NCBI GenBank assembly: GCA_034189125.1
Contig: JAXHVB010000085.1
Coordinates: 1 to 49,419, forward strand
Reading direction: 5' to 3'
DNA from: UBA5862 sp002408105
GTDB lineage: Bacteria > Pseudomonadota > Gammaproteobacteria > Pseudomonadales > UBA5862
Length of the DNA stretch: 49,419 bases
This document shows positions 6,649 to 16,019 of this stretch, in pieces; positions within the stretch are counted from its first letter, which is position 1; each line of letters begins with the position of its first letter. The translations under genes and the position numbers were made by a program. The notes under the pieces are model-generated. The model was not told where the DNA came from. It searched no databases and saw only the letters and a list, made by a program, of their open reading frames with translations.

Positions 6649-7833
6649 GTGAAATTCGTCGACGAAGCTGCAATTCGCGTGGAGGCGGGCAAGGGCGGCG
6701 GGGGCTGTCTCAGTTTCCGGCGCGAAAAGTTCATCGAGAAAGGTGGGCCGGACGGGGGTGACGGTGGCGACGGGGGCAGTGTGTATCTTGAGGCCGTCGA
6801 GGCGCTCAATACACTGGTCGACTACCGCTACCAGCCCCGCTATCGGGCGCAAAACGGTGCGCCAGGACAGGGGTCGAACTGCACCGGCAGGAGCGGCGAC
6901 CCCCTGGTGTTGCCGGTACCGGTTGGCACCAGCGTGATCGACGAAGACACCGAGGAGTTCATTGGGGACCTGATCGAGCCCGGGCAGCGGCTGCTGGTGG
7001 CTGCTGGTGGACACCATGGGCTTGGCAACGCGCGCTTCAAGTCCAGCACCAACCGAGCGCCCCGCAAAACCACGCCGGGCAAGCCCGGCGTGCAGCGGCG
7101 GTTGCGCCTGGAGCTCAAAGTCCTGGCAGACGTTGGCCTGCTGGGTTTGCCCAACGCCGGCAAGTCCACCTTGATCCGCGCCGTTTCCGCGGCGCGGCCC
7201 AAAGTGGCCGACTACCCCTTCACCACCCTCAAGCCTCAGCTTGGCGTCGTGCGCATCGAAGCGCACCGCAGTTTCGTGATGGCGGATCTCCCAGGCCTGA
7301 TCGAAGGGGCGGCCGAAGGGGTCGGACTGGGATTTCAGTTCCTCAAGCACCTTACCCGCACCCGCATTCTTCTGCAGGTTGTCGATCCGCTGCCGTTGGA
7401 TGGCGCCGACCCCGTGGCCGTCATCGCTGCGGTCTCCGAAGAGCTGCGCCAATTCAGCCCGGTTCTGGCCGAACGGGAGCGCTGGCTGGTGCTGAACAAA
7501 GCCGACCTCATTGAGCCCGCGCAGCAAAATGCGCTGAAACAGCGCATTCATGACGAGTTGCACTGGACAGGGCCGATCGAGGTGGTTTCTGCGTTGTCTG
7601 GTGATGGCACCCAATCCCTCAGTCGTGCACTGATGCAGCGTTTGGAGGATCTGGATGAGGCCGTGGCCGCGGATCCGGAACGCCGCGCCGCCGAAGCGCG
7701 CGAGCGGGCGTTGGTCGAAGAGCAGGGGCGCGCCCGCATTCGGGCGTGGCGCGCCGAACGTGCTGCCGCGCGTGCCACCGAGCGCGAGCAGAACCCAGGC
7801 GACGACGAGACGGAAGTCTACTATGTGCCCTGA
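6649..7833 (+). CDS. obgE: Obg-family GTPase (ribosome assembly)
   Basis: The 394-residue product has the Gly-rich Obg domain (residues 1-160: VKFVDEA, GGPDGGDGGDGG, AGGHHGLGN), then the G domain with P-loop GLPNAGKST, DLPGLIEGA (G3) and NKADL (G4), and a variable charged C-terminus. It acts in late 50S assembly and stringent-response signalling. GTG at 6649 is chosen because GGGAGG lies 8 bases upstream and the protein then starts (M)KFVDEA like its homologues; an ATG at 6631 would include that ribosome site in the coding region. The last 11 bases overlap proB. Confidence 0.96.
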   Translation: MKFVDEAAIRVEAGKGGGGCLSFRREKFIEKGGPDGGDGGDGGSVYLEAVEALNTLVDYRYQPRYRAQNGAPGQGSNCTGRSGDPLVLPVPVGTSVIDEDTEEFIGDLIEPGQRLLVAAGGHHGLGNARFKSSTNRAPRKTTPGKPGVQRRLRLELKVLADVGLLGLPNAGKSTLIRAVSAARPKVADYPFTTLKPQLGVVRIEAHRSFVMADLPGLIEGAAEGVGLGFQFLKHLTRTRILLQVVDPLPLDGADPVAVIAAVSEELRQFSPVLAERERWLVLNKADLIEPAQQNALKQRIHDELHWTGPIEVVSALSGDGTQSLSRALMQRLEDLDEAVAADPERRAAEARERALVEEQGRARIRAWRAERAAARATEREQNPGDDETEVYYVP

Positions 7834-8998
7834 GCTGGCCTCCGTGGAGCCTGTGGCCCGACGCCAGAGCCTGCGCAAGGCCGGCCGTTGGGTCGTGAAA
7901 ATCGGCAGTGCGCTGCTGACCAATTCGGGCCAGGGCCTGGACCACCGGGCCATCCACGCGTGGGTCGAGCAATTGGCAGGACTCAGGCAGGCCGGCGTTG
8001 AGGTTGTATTGGTGTCTTCCGGCGCCGTTGCGGAAGGCATCAAACGCCTGGGTTATCCAGGCAGGCCTCGTCGAATCGCGGCCCTGCAGGCGGCCGCTGC
8101 CGCGGGCCAGATGGGCCTGGTGCAAACCTATGAGTCGGCGTTTCAGCGCTTCGGGCTGCACACTGCCCAGGTACTGCTCACCCACGATGACCTTTCCGAC
8201 CGACAGCGTTACCTGAATGCCCGGGACACCCTGGTGGAGTTGCTCCGCTTGGGTGTGGTCCCCGTGGTCAACGAAAACGACACCGTGGTCACCGATGAGA
8301 TTCGCTTTGGAGACAACGACACCCTCGCCGCGCTCGTGGCCAATTTGGTGGGCGCCGAAGTCATGGTGTTGCTGACTGACCAACCTGGGCTCTTCGAGCG
8401 CGATCCGCGTCAGGACCCACAGGCTGAGCTGATCGCGACGGAATGGGCGGCGCATCCGAGGTTGGATGCCGCAGCCGGTGGCAGCGCCGGGGCGCTCGGG
8501 CGAGGCGGTATGGTCACTAAGCTGCGGGCGGCGCGGCTGGCGGCGCGCTCAGGCTGTACCACCTTGATTGCGAGCGGTGCCGAAGACAACGTGATCGGTC
8601 GCCTGCACCTGGGTGAGTCAATCGGAACCCTCCTCGCACCGGCCAGCGACCCGGTGGTGGCCCGTAAGCAGTGGCTTGCCGGCCATCTGCAGCTGCGTGG
8701 CTCCCTGTGGCTCGATGCCGGTGCTGTGAACGCTTTGGCGGCGGCAGGGCGCAGTCTGCTACCAGCCGGGGTGACGCGGGTCGAAGGAAACTTCGACCGG
8801 GGGGAGGTGGTGCGCTGTCTGGACTCCACCGGGGTCGAGGTGGCGCGCGGACTGGTCAACTACGGTGGCGACGAAGTTCGCCGGATTGCTGGCCACAACA
8901 GCGAACGCATCGAGGCCCTGCTGGGGTACGGTGGTGCGCCCGAGCTGATTCACCGCGACAACCTGGTGCTGACCGGAAGGTTTATGCCGGACAAATAA
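7823..8998 (+). CDS. proB: glutamate 5-kinase
   Basis: This enzyme phosphorylates glutamate in the first step of proline synthesis; ProA (44341-45600) does the second. The 391-residue product has the amino-acid kinase domain (WVVKIGSALLTN, VLVSSGAVAEG, NENDTV, FGDNDTLAA, LLTDQPGLF, GRGGMVTKLRAA) and a C-terminal PUA domain from about residue 290, as in long ProB proteins. ATG at 7823 lies inside the end of obgE, an 11-base overlap that implies coupled translation. proB and proA are about 35 kb apart. Confidence 0.95.
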   Translation: MCPELASVEPVARRQSLRKAGRWVVKIGSALLTNSGQGLDHRAIHAWVEQLAGLRQAGVEVVLVSSGAVAEGIKRLGYPGRPRRIAALQAAAAAGQMGLVQTYESAFQRFGLHTAQVLLTHDDLSDRQRYLNARDTLVELLRLGVVPVVNENDTVVTDEIRFGDNDTLAALVANLVGAEVMVLLTDQPGLFERDPRQDPQAELIATEWAAHPRLDAAAGGSAGALGRGGMVTKLRAARLAARSGCTTLIASGAEDNVIGRLHLGESIGTLLAPASDPVVARKQWLAGHLQLRGSLWLDAGAVNALAAAGRSLLPAGVTRVEGNFDRGEVVRCLDSTGVEVARGLVNYGGDEVRRIAGHNSERIEALLGYGGAPELIHRDNLVLTGRFMPDK

Positions 8999-9023
8999 AA
9001 ACGCCGGCGTAAGAGCCGGCGTT
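8992..9023. terminator. intrinsic terminator between convergent proB and rpsT
   Basis: The 9-bp perfect stem AACGCCGGC (9000-9008) pairs with GCCGGCGTT (9015-9023) around a 6-base loop. On the minus strand the stem is followed by a T-rich tract (complement of 8992-8999), so it suits rpsT best. On the plus strand only TTT follows, so for proB it is weaker. Confidence 0.85.
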
Positions 9024-9051
9024 TGGGTCTGCAGCGCGCGTGGGCGTGCTT

Positions 9052-9327
9052 TCAGGCTTGAGCCTCTGCAAGCTTCTTGATGCCCGCGTTGAGCCGCTGC
9101 TTGTGCCGCGCGGCTTTGTTGCGGTGCACGATCCCCTTGTTGACCATGCTGTCGATGGTCGGCTCTGCGTCTTTGTAAGCCTTGCGGGCTGTGTCCAGGT
9201 CGCCGGCGCGAATGGCATTGAGGACACGCTTGATTTTGGTGCGGACCCGCGAGCGCATGGCCACATTGCGTTGGCGGCGCACTTCGGCCTGTTGGGCGCG
9301 TTTCTTGGCGGATTTGATGTTGGCCAC
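9052..9327 (-). CDS. rpsT: 30S ribosomal protein S20
   Basis: The 91-residue basic product starts MANIKSAKKRAQQAEVRRQR and contains MRSRVRTKIKRV and GIVHRNKAARHKQRL, the typical S20 three-helix bundle that binds 16S rRNA. It lies between convergent proB and an independent dehydrogenase gene, transcribed alone and closed by the terminator at 8992-9023. In many gammaproteobacteria rpsT sits next to murJ and ribF, as here. Confidence 0.97.
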   Translation of the reverse strand: MANIKSAKKRAQQAEVRRQRNVAMRSRVRTKIKRVLNAIRAGDLDTARKAYKDAEPTIDSMVNKGIVHRNKAARHKQRLNAGIKKLAEAQA

Positions 9328-9479
9328 GGACCTAACCTATGTTGAGCTGAATACAGGTGCTGCGATTTCGAGGCGCGCAATTCTCGCGAATTGACAGGCG
9401 CCCGTCAAGGGTGGATGCGACTGCCCGAGCTTCGCAGGCAGTCGCACCCTCGCCCAGCCGGCTGCCCGGCAATGTGGCG

Positions 9480-10370
9480 TCAGCCCTTTTTGGGAGGCTG
9501 GGTGACGAGTTTCTGCTCGGCGGTGCGGGTGCCCACCTCGGAAAGATCGCTGATGCGGTCCCAGTTCGCGGCCACGTCTTCGACGGTCGGGTTCTTGCCG
9601 AGATCGACCTTCTCATTCTGCAGGATTGCAGCCACACCGAACGAGCCGCCTTGGGCCTGGATGATCACGCCGTTGGGGGCATCGTCGCAGACCATGTAGA
9701 GCGCGCCCGGGGTGACGAGTTCTGGGGGCAGTGACTCCGCCACTTCGCCGGGAAGCAGGTTCTCGGTCATGCGGGTGAGGGCGGCTGGAGCCAGGGCGTT
9801 GGTGTACACGTTGTACTTGGCGCCTTCGAGCTTCAGGGTGTTCATGAAACCAACCATGCCCAGCTTGGCCGCGCTGTAGTTGGTCTGGCCAAAGTTGCCG
9901 AACAGACCTGAGCCAGAAGTGGTCATGAGGATGCGGCCGTACTGCTGCTCTTTCATGATTTCCCAGCAGAACTTGGTCACATATACAGAGCCCATGAGGT
10001 GTACGTTGACGACGGCCTCGAAGTCTTCAAGGCTCATCTTCGAGAAGCTCTTGTCGCGCAAAATGCCCGCGTTGTTGATCAGGATGTGCACGGTGCCGAA
10101 GTGTTTTACGGCGTCGTCGACCATGCTTTTGGCGCCGGCTTTGTCCGATACCGAACCTCCATTGGCGATGGCCTCGCCACCCATGGCGCGAATCTCTTCG
10201 ACCACGGCTTCAGCTGCAGCGCTGGAACCGCCACTGCCGTCGACTGAACCACCGAGGTCGTTGACAACCACCTTGGCGCCGCGTCGGGCGAGTTCCAACG
10301 CGTGTGCCTTGCCGAGCCCGCCGCCGGCGCCGGTAACAATGGCGACCTTACCTTCGAAGCTGATGGTCAT
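9480..10370 (-). CDS. short-chain dehydrogenase, MFE-2-like (3R)-hydroxyacyl-CoA type
   Basis: The 296-residue SDR has NAD(P)-binding TGAGGGLG (13-20), NNAG (99-102), and catalytic Ser152, Tyr165 and Lys169 in GNFGQTNYSAAKLG. The extended loop NDLGGSVDGSGGSS and the GNFGQTNYSAAKLG context are characteristic of the dehydrogenase domain of peroxisomal multifunctional enzyme type 2 (17-beta-HSD4) and its bacterial stand-alone relatives. The likely reaction is therefore (3R)-hydroxyacyl-CoA to 3-ketoacyl-CoA. It ends with a roughly 60-residue C-terminal extension. An AGGAGAG ribosome site precedes the ATG. No partner hydratase or thiolase is adjacent. Confidence 0.85.
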   Translation of the reverse strand: MTISFEGKVAIVTGAGGGLGKAHALELARRGAKVVVNDLGGSVDGSGGSSAAAEAVVEEIRAMGGEAIANGGSVSDKAGAKSMVDDAVKHFGTVHILINNAGILRDKSFSKMSLEDFEAVVNVHLMGSVYVTKFCWEIMKEQQYGRILMTTSGSGLFGNFGQTNYSAAKLGMVGFMNTLKLEGAKYNVYTNALAPAALTRMTENLLPGEVAESLPPELVTPGALYMVCDDAPNGVIIQAQGGSFGVAAILQNEKVDLGKNPTVEDVAANWDRISDLSEVGTRTAEQKLVTQPPKKG

Positions 10371-10583
10371 GATTTGTACTCTCCTATATTATCGACCCGA
10401 CCCCATGTGTCCGGAGTCTGTGCCTTTGCCTTGGGCTGCACCGAGTGTGCATGCGTCAAGCGACTTGAGCTTCCGCCCGACCCATTGCCGCACACAACAC
10501 GTACGGCGCGTATGAATGCTTAGAGTGTATTGGAGCGCAAGCCGGGCCATTCTAGTTGAATCGCCGCAGCCATTGGAACAGAG

Positions 10584-12137
10584 ATGACCAAGGCCGAACC
10601 CCGTGGGGCCGGTTTGCTCCGCTCCAGCGCACTCGTTGGTGCCTTGACCTTGGTCTCCAGGGTCTTTGGCCTGTTGCGCGATGTGGTGATCGCGAGCCTG
10701 GCCGGCGCCACGAGCGGGGCGGACGCGTTCTTCGTCGCTTTCAAAATTCCCAATTTCCTGCGCCGGCTGTTCGCCGAGGGCGCCTTTGCCCAGGCCTTTG
10801 TTCCGGTGCTCAGCGAGTACCGCAGCCAGCGGTCGCGGGCGGAGACCAAAGCCCTGATCGATGCCACCGCGGGTGGGCTCGGCGCAGTGTTGGCGCTCGT
10901 CACCTTGGTCGGTGTCCTCGGCGCGGAGGCGGTAGCCTGGCTGTTTGCCCCAGGCTTTGCGCAAGATCCGGACAAGCTGGCCCTCACTGCGGACCTCTTG
11001 CGCATTACGTTTCCGTACTTGTTTTTTATTTCGCTCACGGCATTCGCCGGCAGTGTGCTCAACGCCTTCGAACACTACGCCGCACCTGCCTTCACGCCGG
11101 TGCTGCTCAATCTCAGCCTGATTGGCGCGGCGGTGTTGTTCGCGCCGCGCCTTGAGGTGCCCGTCGAAGCCTTGGCCTGGGGGGTCCTGGCCGCGGGGCT
11201 TGCCCAGTGCCTGTTTCAACTCCCGTTTTTGGCTCGCCGGGGTCTGGTGCCGAGGCCCGCAGTGCGGCTGGCCCACGCCGGCACGCGCCGGATTGCGCGG
11301 CTGATGGTTCCCGCGCTCTTTGGGGTGTCGGTCAGTCAGATCAACCTGTTGCTCGACACCATACTGGCGTCCTTTCTGGTGACGGGCAGCGTCTCCTGGC
11401 TGTACTACTCCGATCGTCTCGTCGAGTTGCCGCTGGGGGTGATCGGCGTGGCGGTCGCCACTGTCATCCTTCCGGTGCTGTCGCGGCGGTTCGCGTCCGG
11501 AGATGCGGACGCCTTTGCGCACACGCTGGATTGGGCGCTGCGGTTGGTGTTGCTCATCGGTCTGCCTGCAGGTCTGGCGCTGATGGTGCTTGCAGAGCCC
11601 GTGCTGTTCACGTTGTTTCAGTACGGCGAATTGACCCCGGTAGACGTGGTGCGTTCCGCTGCGAGCTTGCGGGCCTATGCGCTGGGGCTGCTGGCGTTCA
11701 TGTTGATCAAAGTCCTGGCTCCGGGGTACTACGCGCGTCAGAACACCCGCACGCCGGTGCGCATCGGGATCTATGCGATGGTGGTGAACATGGCCCTCAA
11801 CCTGGTGTTGATCTGGCCGCTGGCGCATGTCGGCCTGGCGTTGGCCACGGCCCTTTCGGCCTGGCTGAACGCCGGCTTGCTGTGGCGCGGCCTGCGGCGC
11901 AGTGGCAACCACTGCCCTGGCCAAGGCTGGGGTGCGTTCATCGGACGGACGCTGCTCGCCAATGGGTTGATGGTCGCCGCCTTGCTGTGGGCAACGCCGG
12001 ACTTTGCCAGCTGGGCGGCCGCCTCGGTGCAGTGGCGCATTGGCGTCACCGCGCTGCTCTGCGCGGGCGGTGGGCTGGTCTATCTGGGTGTGCTCTGGAG
12101 TACGGGGTTGCGGCTAAACCACCTGCGACCCGGCTGA
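10584..12137 (+). CDS. murJ: lipid II flippase MurJ
   Basis: The 517-residue inner-membrane protein has about 14 membrane segments. The N-terminus LTLVSRVFGLLRDVVIA, with Arg residues in the central cavity, and DAFFVAFKIPNFLRRLFAEG followed by AFAQAFVPV are hallmark MurJ sequences; MurJ flips lipid-linked peptidoglycan precursor to the periplasm. Later conserved pieces include SVSQINLLLDT, GVAVATVILP and ALGLLAFMLIKVLAPGYYAR. It is followed by ribF after a short gap, the usual order. A long open frame on the opposite strand (10389-11924) is its shadow. Confidence 0.95.
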   Translation: MTKAEPRGAGLLRSSALVGALTLVSRVFGLLRDVVIASLAGATSGADAFFVAFKIPNFLRRLFAEGAFAQAFVPVLSEYRSQRSRAETKALIDATAGGLGAVLALVTLVGVLGAEAVAWLFAPGFAQDPDKLALTADLLRITFPYLFFISLTAFAGSVLNAFEHYAAPAFTPVLLNLSLIGAAVLFAPRLEVPVEALAWGVLAAGLAQCLFQLPFLARRGLVPRPAVRLAHAGTRRIARLMVPALFGVSVSQINLLLDTILASFLVTGSVSWLYYSDRLVELPLGVIGVAVATVILPVLSRRFASGDADAFAHTLDWALRLVLLIGLPAGLALMVLAEPVLFTLFQYGELTPVDVVRSAASLRAYALGLLAFMLIKVLAPGYYARQNTRTPVRIGIYAMVVNMALNLVLIWPLAHVGLALATALSAWLNAGLLWRGLRRSGNHCPGQGWGAFIGRTLLANGLMVAALLWATPDFASWAAASVQWRIGVTALLCAGGGLVYLGVLWSTGLRLNHLRPG

Positions 12138-12168
12138 GCCAAGGCCAGCCAGCGCGTCCAGTTTTCGT

Positions 12169-12174
12169 TATAAT
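12169..12174 (+). promoter_or_regulatory. possible -10 element upstream of ribF
   Basis: A perfect TATAAT lies 35 bases before the ribF ATG, between murJ and ribF. No good -35 hexamer is found 16-18 bases upstream and there is no extended TGn, so it may need an activator or be fortuitous. Confidence 0.35.
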
Positions 12175-12209
12175 CCGACGTTTTGCTCCGGCACGACCGA
12201 GCGCGTCCC

Positions 12210-13172
12210 ATGGAATTGATCCGCGGCCTGCACAACCTTCGCCCCCGTCACCGCGGCTGTGTCGCTACCATCGGCAATTTTGATGGGGTTCATAAGGGGC
12301 ATCAGCAGCTGTTGGCTCAGATTCGTTCCCAAGCGGAGCGCCGCGGCCTGCCGACAGTGGCGGTGACCTTTGAGCCCCAGCCGCAGGAATTTTTCAGCCC
12401 CGCCGCTGCGCCGCCTCGGCTGACTTCCCTGCGCAGCAAGGCGCTGCGTCTGGCCGAGGCGGGGGTGGCGCGGCTGCTCGTGCTGCGCTTCGATGAGGGC
12501 CTGCGGTGCATGTCGACCGAGGCGTTTATCGACGGGCTGCTGGTCTCTGGCCTGGGTGTGCGTCACCTGGTGATTGGAGACGACTTTCGTTTCGGCGCCG
12601 GGCGCAGTGGTGACTTCGCGACCTTACAGGCCGCCGGCCAGGTGCAGGGCTTCACCGTGGCAGCGACCCCAAGCTTTCTCTTGGGCGGTGAACGCGTCAG
12701 CAGCACCAGGGTGCGTGGGTTATTGGAAGACAATGCGTTGGACGCTGCCGAGCGTTTGCTCGGCTGGCGCTACACAATGTGTGGCCGGGTGATTCCGGGT
12801 GAGCAACTCGGCCGCAAGCTCGGTGTGCCCACCGCCAACATTGGGATCACTGGGCGCCCGCCGCTGGAAGGCGTCTACGCCGCAGACGTGCGTTTCGGTG
12901 GCCGATGGCATCCTGCCGTGGCCAGCGTCGGCACCCGCCCGACGGTGGACGGCACGCGACCTGTGCTTGAGGTGCACGTCCTGGACTACTCGGACAATCT
13001 CTATGGCGAACGTTTGGAGGTTCGCTTTGCGGCCTGGCTGCGCGGGCAGACCAAGTTTCCCGACATCGACGCCCTGCGGCGTGCGATGGAGGCCGACATC
13101 CATGCGGCACGGGACCATTTTCGTGGCCGCATGGCCCAGTCAGACAGCGACAACAGCACGCTGCGTACCTAG
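12210..13172 (+). CDS. ribF: bifunctional riboflavin kinase / FAD synthetase
   Basis: The 320-residue enzyme makes FMN and then FAD. The N-terminal nucleotidyltransferase domain shows ATIGNFDGVHKGHQ (HxGH-type ATP site), VIGDDFRFGAGRSG and VSSTRVRGLL. The C-terminal flavokinase domain shows GRKLGVPTANI, GVYAADV and SVGTRPTVDG. ATG at 12210 is chosen; it gives the normal start MELIRGLHNLRPRHRGC, while an earlier in-frame start at 12183 lies in the leader. ileS begins 15 bases downstream, so the pair is co-transcribed. Confidence 0.95.
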   Translation: MELIRGLHNLRPRHRGCVATIGNFDGVHKGHQQLLAQIRSQAERRGLPTVAVTFEPQPQEFFSPAAAPPRLTSLRSKALRLAEAGVARLLVLRFDEGLRCMSTEAFIDGLLVSGLGVRHLVIGDDFRFGAGRSGDFATLQAAGQVQGFTVAATPSFLLGGERVSSTRVRGLLEDNALDAAERLLGWRYTMCGRVIPGEQLGRKLGVPTANIGITGRPPLEGVYAADVRFGGRWHPAVASVGTRPTVDGTRPVLEVHVLDYSDNLYGERLEVRFAAWLRGQTKFPDIDALRRAMEADIHAARDHFRGRMAQSDSDNSTLRT

Positions 13173-13187
13173 TCATTCGGGCGTTAT

Positions 13188-16019
13188 ATGACCGACTATA
13201 AACACAGCCTCAACTTGCCGGCAACTGACTTTCCCATGCGCGCCAACCTGGCGCAACGCGAGCCCAAGATGCTGGCGAAGTGGCAGTCGGAGGACCTCTA
13301 CGCACAAATCCGTGCAGCCCGGGCAGGGCGCCCCAAGTACCTGCTGCACGATGGGCCGCCGTACGCAAACGGTGAAATTCACCTGGGTCACTCGGTGAAC
13401 AAGGTCCTCAAGGACATCATCGTCAAGGCGAAAACCCTGAGCGGTTACGACGTCCCCTATGTCCCTGGCTGGGACTGCCACGGACTGCCCATCGAGCACC
13501 AGGTCGAAAAGAAAGTCGGACGGGCCGGGCACAAGGTGTCACCGCGGGCGTTCCGCGACGCCTGCCGGGCCTATGCGACCAAACAAATCGAGCGCCAGTC
13601 GCAGGATTTTCAGCGGCTCGGGGTCGTTGCCGACTGGGCGCAGCCGTATTTGACCATGGCGCCGGCGTTCGAGGCAGACATCATTCGAACCCTGGGGCGC
13701 ATCATCGCGAACGGCCACCTGCACAAGGGATTCAAGCCGGTGCACTGGTGCCTGGACTGCGCTTCAGCACTGGCTGAAGCCGAAGTCGAATACCAGGACA
13801 AGTCCTCCCCAGCGGTCGATGTGCGTTTCGCCGCGGCCGAGCCTGAGTTGCTCGCCGACCGGTTCGAGCCCGACGGGGCGGGGGGTGGCAGCGGCCCGGT
13901 TTCTGTGGTGATCTGGACCACCACGCCCTGGACGCTGCCGGCCAATCAGGCGGTGGCGTTGCACCCTGAGGTCGATTACGTGCTGATCGCCGTCGACGGC
14001 GATCAACACGGACCCGAGCGCCTGGTGCTGGCAGAGGCCCTGGTTGAGCCCGTATTGCAGCGTGCGGGCATCGCCCACCACCGGGTGCTCGGCCACGCCA
14101 AGGGCCGGCAGCTGGAGGGAGCAAGCCTGTCTCACCCGTTCATGGACCGGCAGGTGCCAGTGGTGCTTGGCGAACATGTCACCACCGAAGCCGGCACCGG
14201 GGCCGTTCACACGGCGCCTGGTCACGGCCTTGAGGACCACCAGGTTGGTCTCGCCTATGGGCTCGACATCGACAATCCGGTGGACGAACGCGGCCGATTC
14301 CGTGCGGATGTGCCCGAGTTTGGCGGCCTGCCGGTGTTCGGCGCGAACCCAAAGATTGTCGAAAGGTTGTCCGCCTCTGGTGCACTGCTGGCCCATGAAA
14401 CCCTACAGCACAGCTACCCCCACTGCTGGCGCCACAAGTCGCCCCTGATTTTTCGCGCCACCGCACAATGGTTCATCAGCATGACCCAGGCGGGGCTGCT
14501 CGATGCGGCCGAGGCGGCAATCGAAGCGGTGCAGTTCGAGCCTTCGTGGGGGCGTGCGCGCATGCAGGGCATGCTGACCCAGCGACCGGATTGGTGCATC
14601 TCCCGCCAGCGGGCCTGGGGGGTTCCGATTCCGCTGTTTGTCGACCGCGAAACCGACGCCCTGCACCCAAGAACCCCGGAGCTGTTGGAAGCCGTGGCGG
14701 CGCTGGTCGAGGCCGACGGCATCGATGCCTGGTTCGAGCTGGAACCCGAGGTGCTTTTGGACGAAGCCGATGCCGAACGCTACCGCAAAGTGACCGATAC
14801 CCTGGATGTCTGGTTCGACTCCGGGGCCAGTTTCGCCGCCGTGATGCAGCGTCGCGAAGGGCTCGGGCTGCCGGCAGACCTCTACCTGGAAGGCTCTGAC
14901 CAACACCGCGGCTGGTTTCAATCCTCACTGCTGACCGCCATCGCAGCCACTGGCGCAGCCCCTTACCGAACCCTGCTGACCCATGGGTTCACTGTCGATG
15001 CCAATGGCCGCAAGATGTCGAAGTCACTCGGCAACGTGGTGGCGCCCCAGTCTGTGTGGAACAGCCTGGGCGCAGACGTGCTGCGCCTATGGATCGCATC
15101 CACAGACTATCGCGGCGAAATCAGCGTTTCGGAGGAAATCCTCAAGCGCGCAGCGGACTCCTACCGTCGCATCCGCAACACCGCGCGGTTTCTACTCGCC
15201 AACCTCTCGGGCTTCGACCCCGAGTCCGACGCGTTGTCGCTGCAGGAACTGGTGGTGCTGGACCGCTGGGTGTTGTGCCGCGCGACCGCGCTGCAGGGCG
15301 AGTTGGTCGCGGCCTACGATGCCTTCGCGTTTCACCACATCTATCAGCGGCTGCACAATTTTTGTGTCAATGAGCTTGGCGGGTTCTATCTCGACATCAT
15401 CAAGGACCGCCAGTACACCGCCGGTGCGCACAGCCATGCGCGCCGCTCGGCGCAGACCGCCCTCCACCACCTGGCGGAAATGCTGGTGCGTTGGCTGGCG
15501 CCCATCCTCAGTTTTACCGCTGAGGAAATCTGGCAGTCGCTGCCTGGTCCACGAGAGGATTCGGTGTTTCTCGCCGAGTGGCACCAGCCGGACGCGCCGC
15601 ACTTGCCCGCCGACATGGACATGGCCTATTGGTCGAAAATGGTGCAGGTCCGTGAGGCCGTCAACAAGGAACTCGAACGCCAGCGCGCGGCCGGGGTTCT
15701 TGGCGGCAGTCTTGAGGCAGAGGTGGTGCTGGCCGTCGCACCCGAGCTGCACTCGGAACTCGCCCGGCTTGGCGACGAGTTGCGGTTCTTGTTGATCACC
15801 TCTTCGGCAGAATTGGTGTCTCTGGAAGAGCAGCCTGATCGGGGGGTGGCCAGCGAGCTGGCTGGGCTGCGCATCGAGGTGACTGCGTCGCCGCACGAGA
15901 AGTGCGAACGCTGCTGGCACCGCCGCGCGGATGTGGGCGCGAGCAGCGCCCATCCGCACATCTGCAGCCGCTGTGTGGACAACATCGAGACCGCCGGCGA
16001 AGTGCGCCGCTACGCATGA
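13188..16019 (+). CDS. ileS: isoleucyl-tRNA synthetase
   Basis: The 943-residue class I synthetase charges tRNA-Ile. Its ATP-site signatures are HLGH (65-68, in PPYANGEIHLGHSVNK) and KMSKS (609-613). The CP1 editing domain lies between, including the TTPWTLPANQA segment and GTGAVHTAPGHG. The C-terminal zinc ribbon has Cys906/909 (CERC) and Cys926/929 (CSRC), as in the bacterial mupirocin-sensitive type. It overlaps lspA by four bases (ATGA), giving the standard ribF-ileS-lspA operon. Confidence 0.98.
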   Translation: MTDYKHSLNLPATDFPMRANLAQREPKMLAKWQSEDLYAQIRAARAGRPKYLLHDGPPYANGEIHLGHSVNKVLKDIIVKAKTLSGYDVPYVPGWDCHGLPIEHQVEKKVGRAGHKVSPRAFRDACRAYATKQIERQSQDFQRLGVVADWAQPYLTMAPAFEADIIRTLGRIIANGHLHKGFKPVHWCLDCASALAEAEVEYQDKSSPAVDVRFAAAEPELLADRFEPDGAGGGSGPVSVVIWTTTPWTLPANQAVALHPEVDYVLIAVDGDQHGPERLVLAEALVEPVLQRAGIAHHRVLGHAKGRQLEGASLSHPFMDRQVPVVLGEHVTTEAGTGAVHTAPGHGLEDHQVGLAYGLDIDNPVDERGRFRADVPEFGGLPVFGANPKIVERLSASGALLAHETLQHSYPHCWRHKSPLIFRATAQWFISMTQAGLLDAAEAAIEAVQFEPSWGRARMQGMLTQRPDWCISRQRAWGVPIPLFVDRETDALHPRTPELLEAVAALVEADGIDAWFELEPEVLLDEADAERYRKVTDTLDVWFDSGASFAAVMQRREGLGLPADLYLEGSDQHRGWFQSSLLTAIAATGAAPYRTLLTHGFTVDANGRKMSKSLGNVVAPQSVWNSLGADVLRLWIASTDYRGEISVSEEILKRAADSYRRIRNTARFLLANLSGFDPESDALSLQELVVLDRWVLCRATALQGELVAAYDAFAFHHIYQRLHNFCVNELGGFYLDIIKDRQYTAGAHSHARRSAQTALHHLAEMLVRWLAPILSFTAEEIWQSLPGPREDSVFLAEWHQPDAPHLPADMDMAYWSKMVQVREAVNKELERQRAAGVLGGSLEAEVVLAVAPELHSELARLGDELRFLLITSSAELVSLEEQPDRGVASELAGLRIEVTASPHEKCERCWHRRADVGASSAHPHICSRCVDNIETAGEVRRYA

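Noticed and set aside
6382..8043. 553-codon open frame on the minus strand
   Set aside because: It covers the antisense of rpmA, obgE and proB, across a strong terminator, with no recognisable domain.
10389..11924. 511-codon open frame on the minus strand
   Set aside because: It lies opposite murJ, is rich in Arg, Gln and His, and has no motif; it is the GC-driven shadow of murJ.
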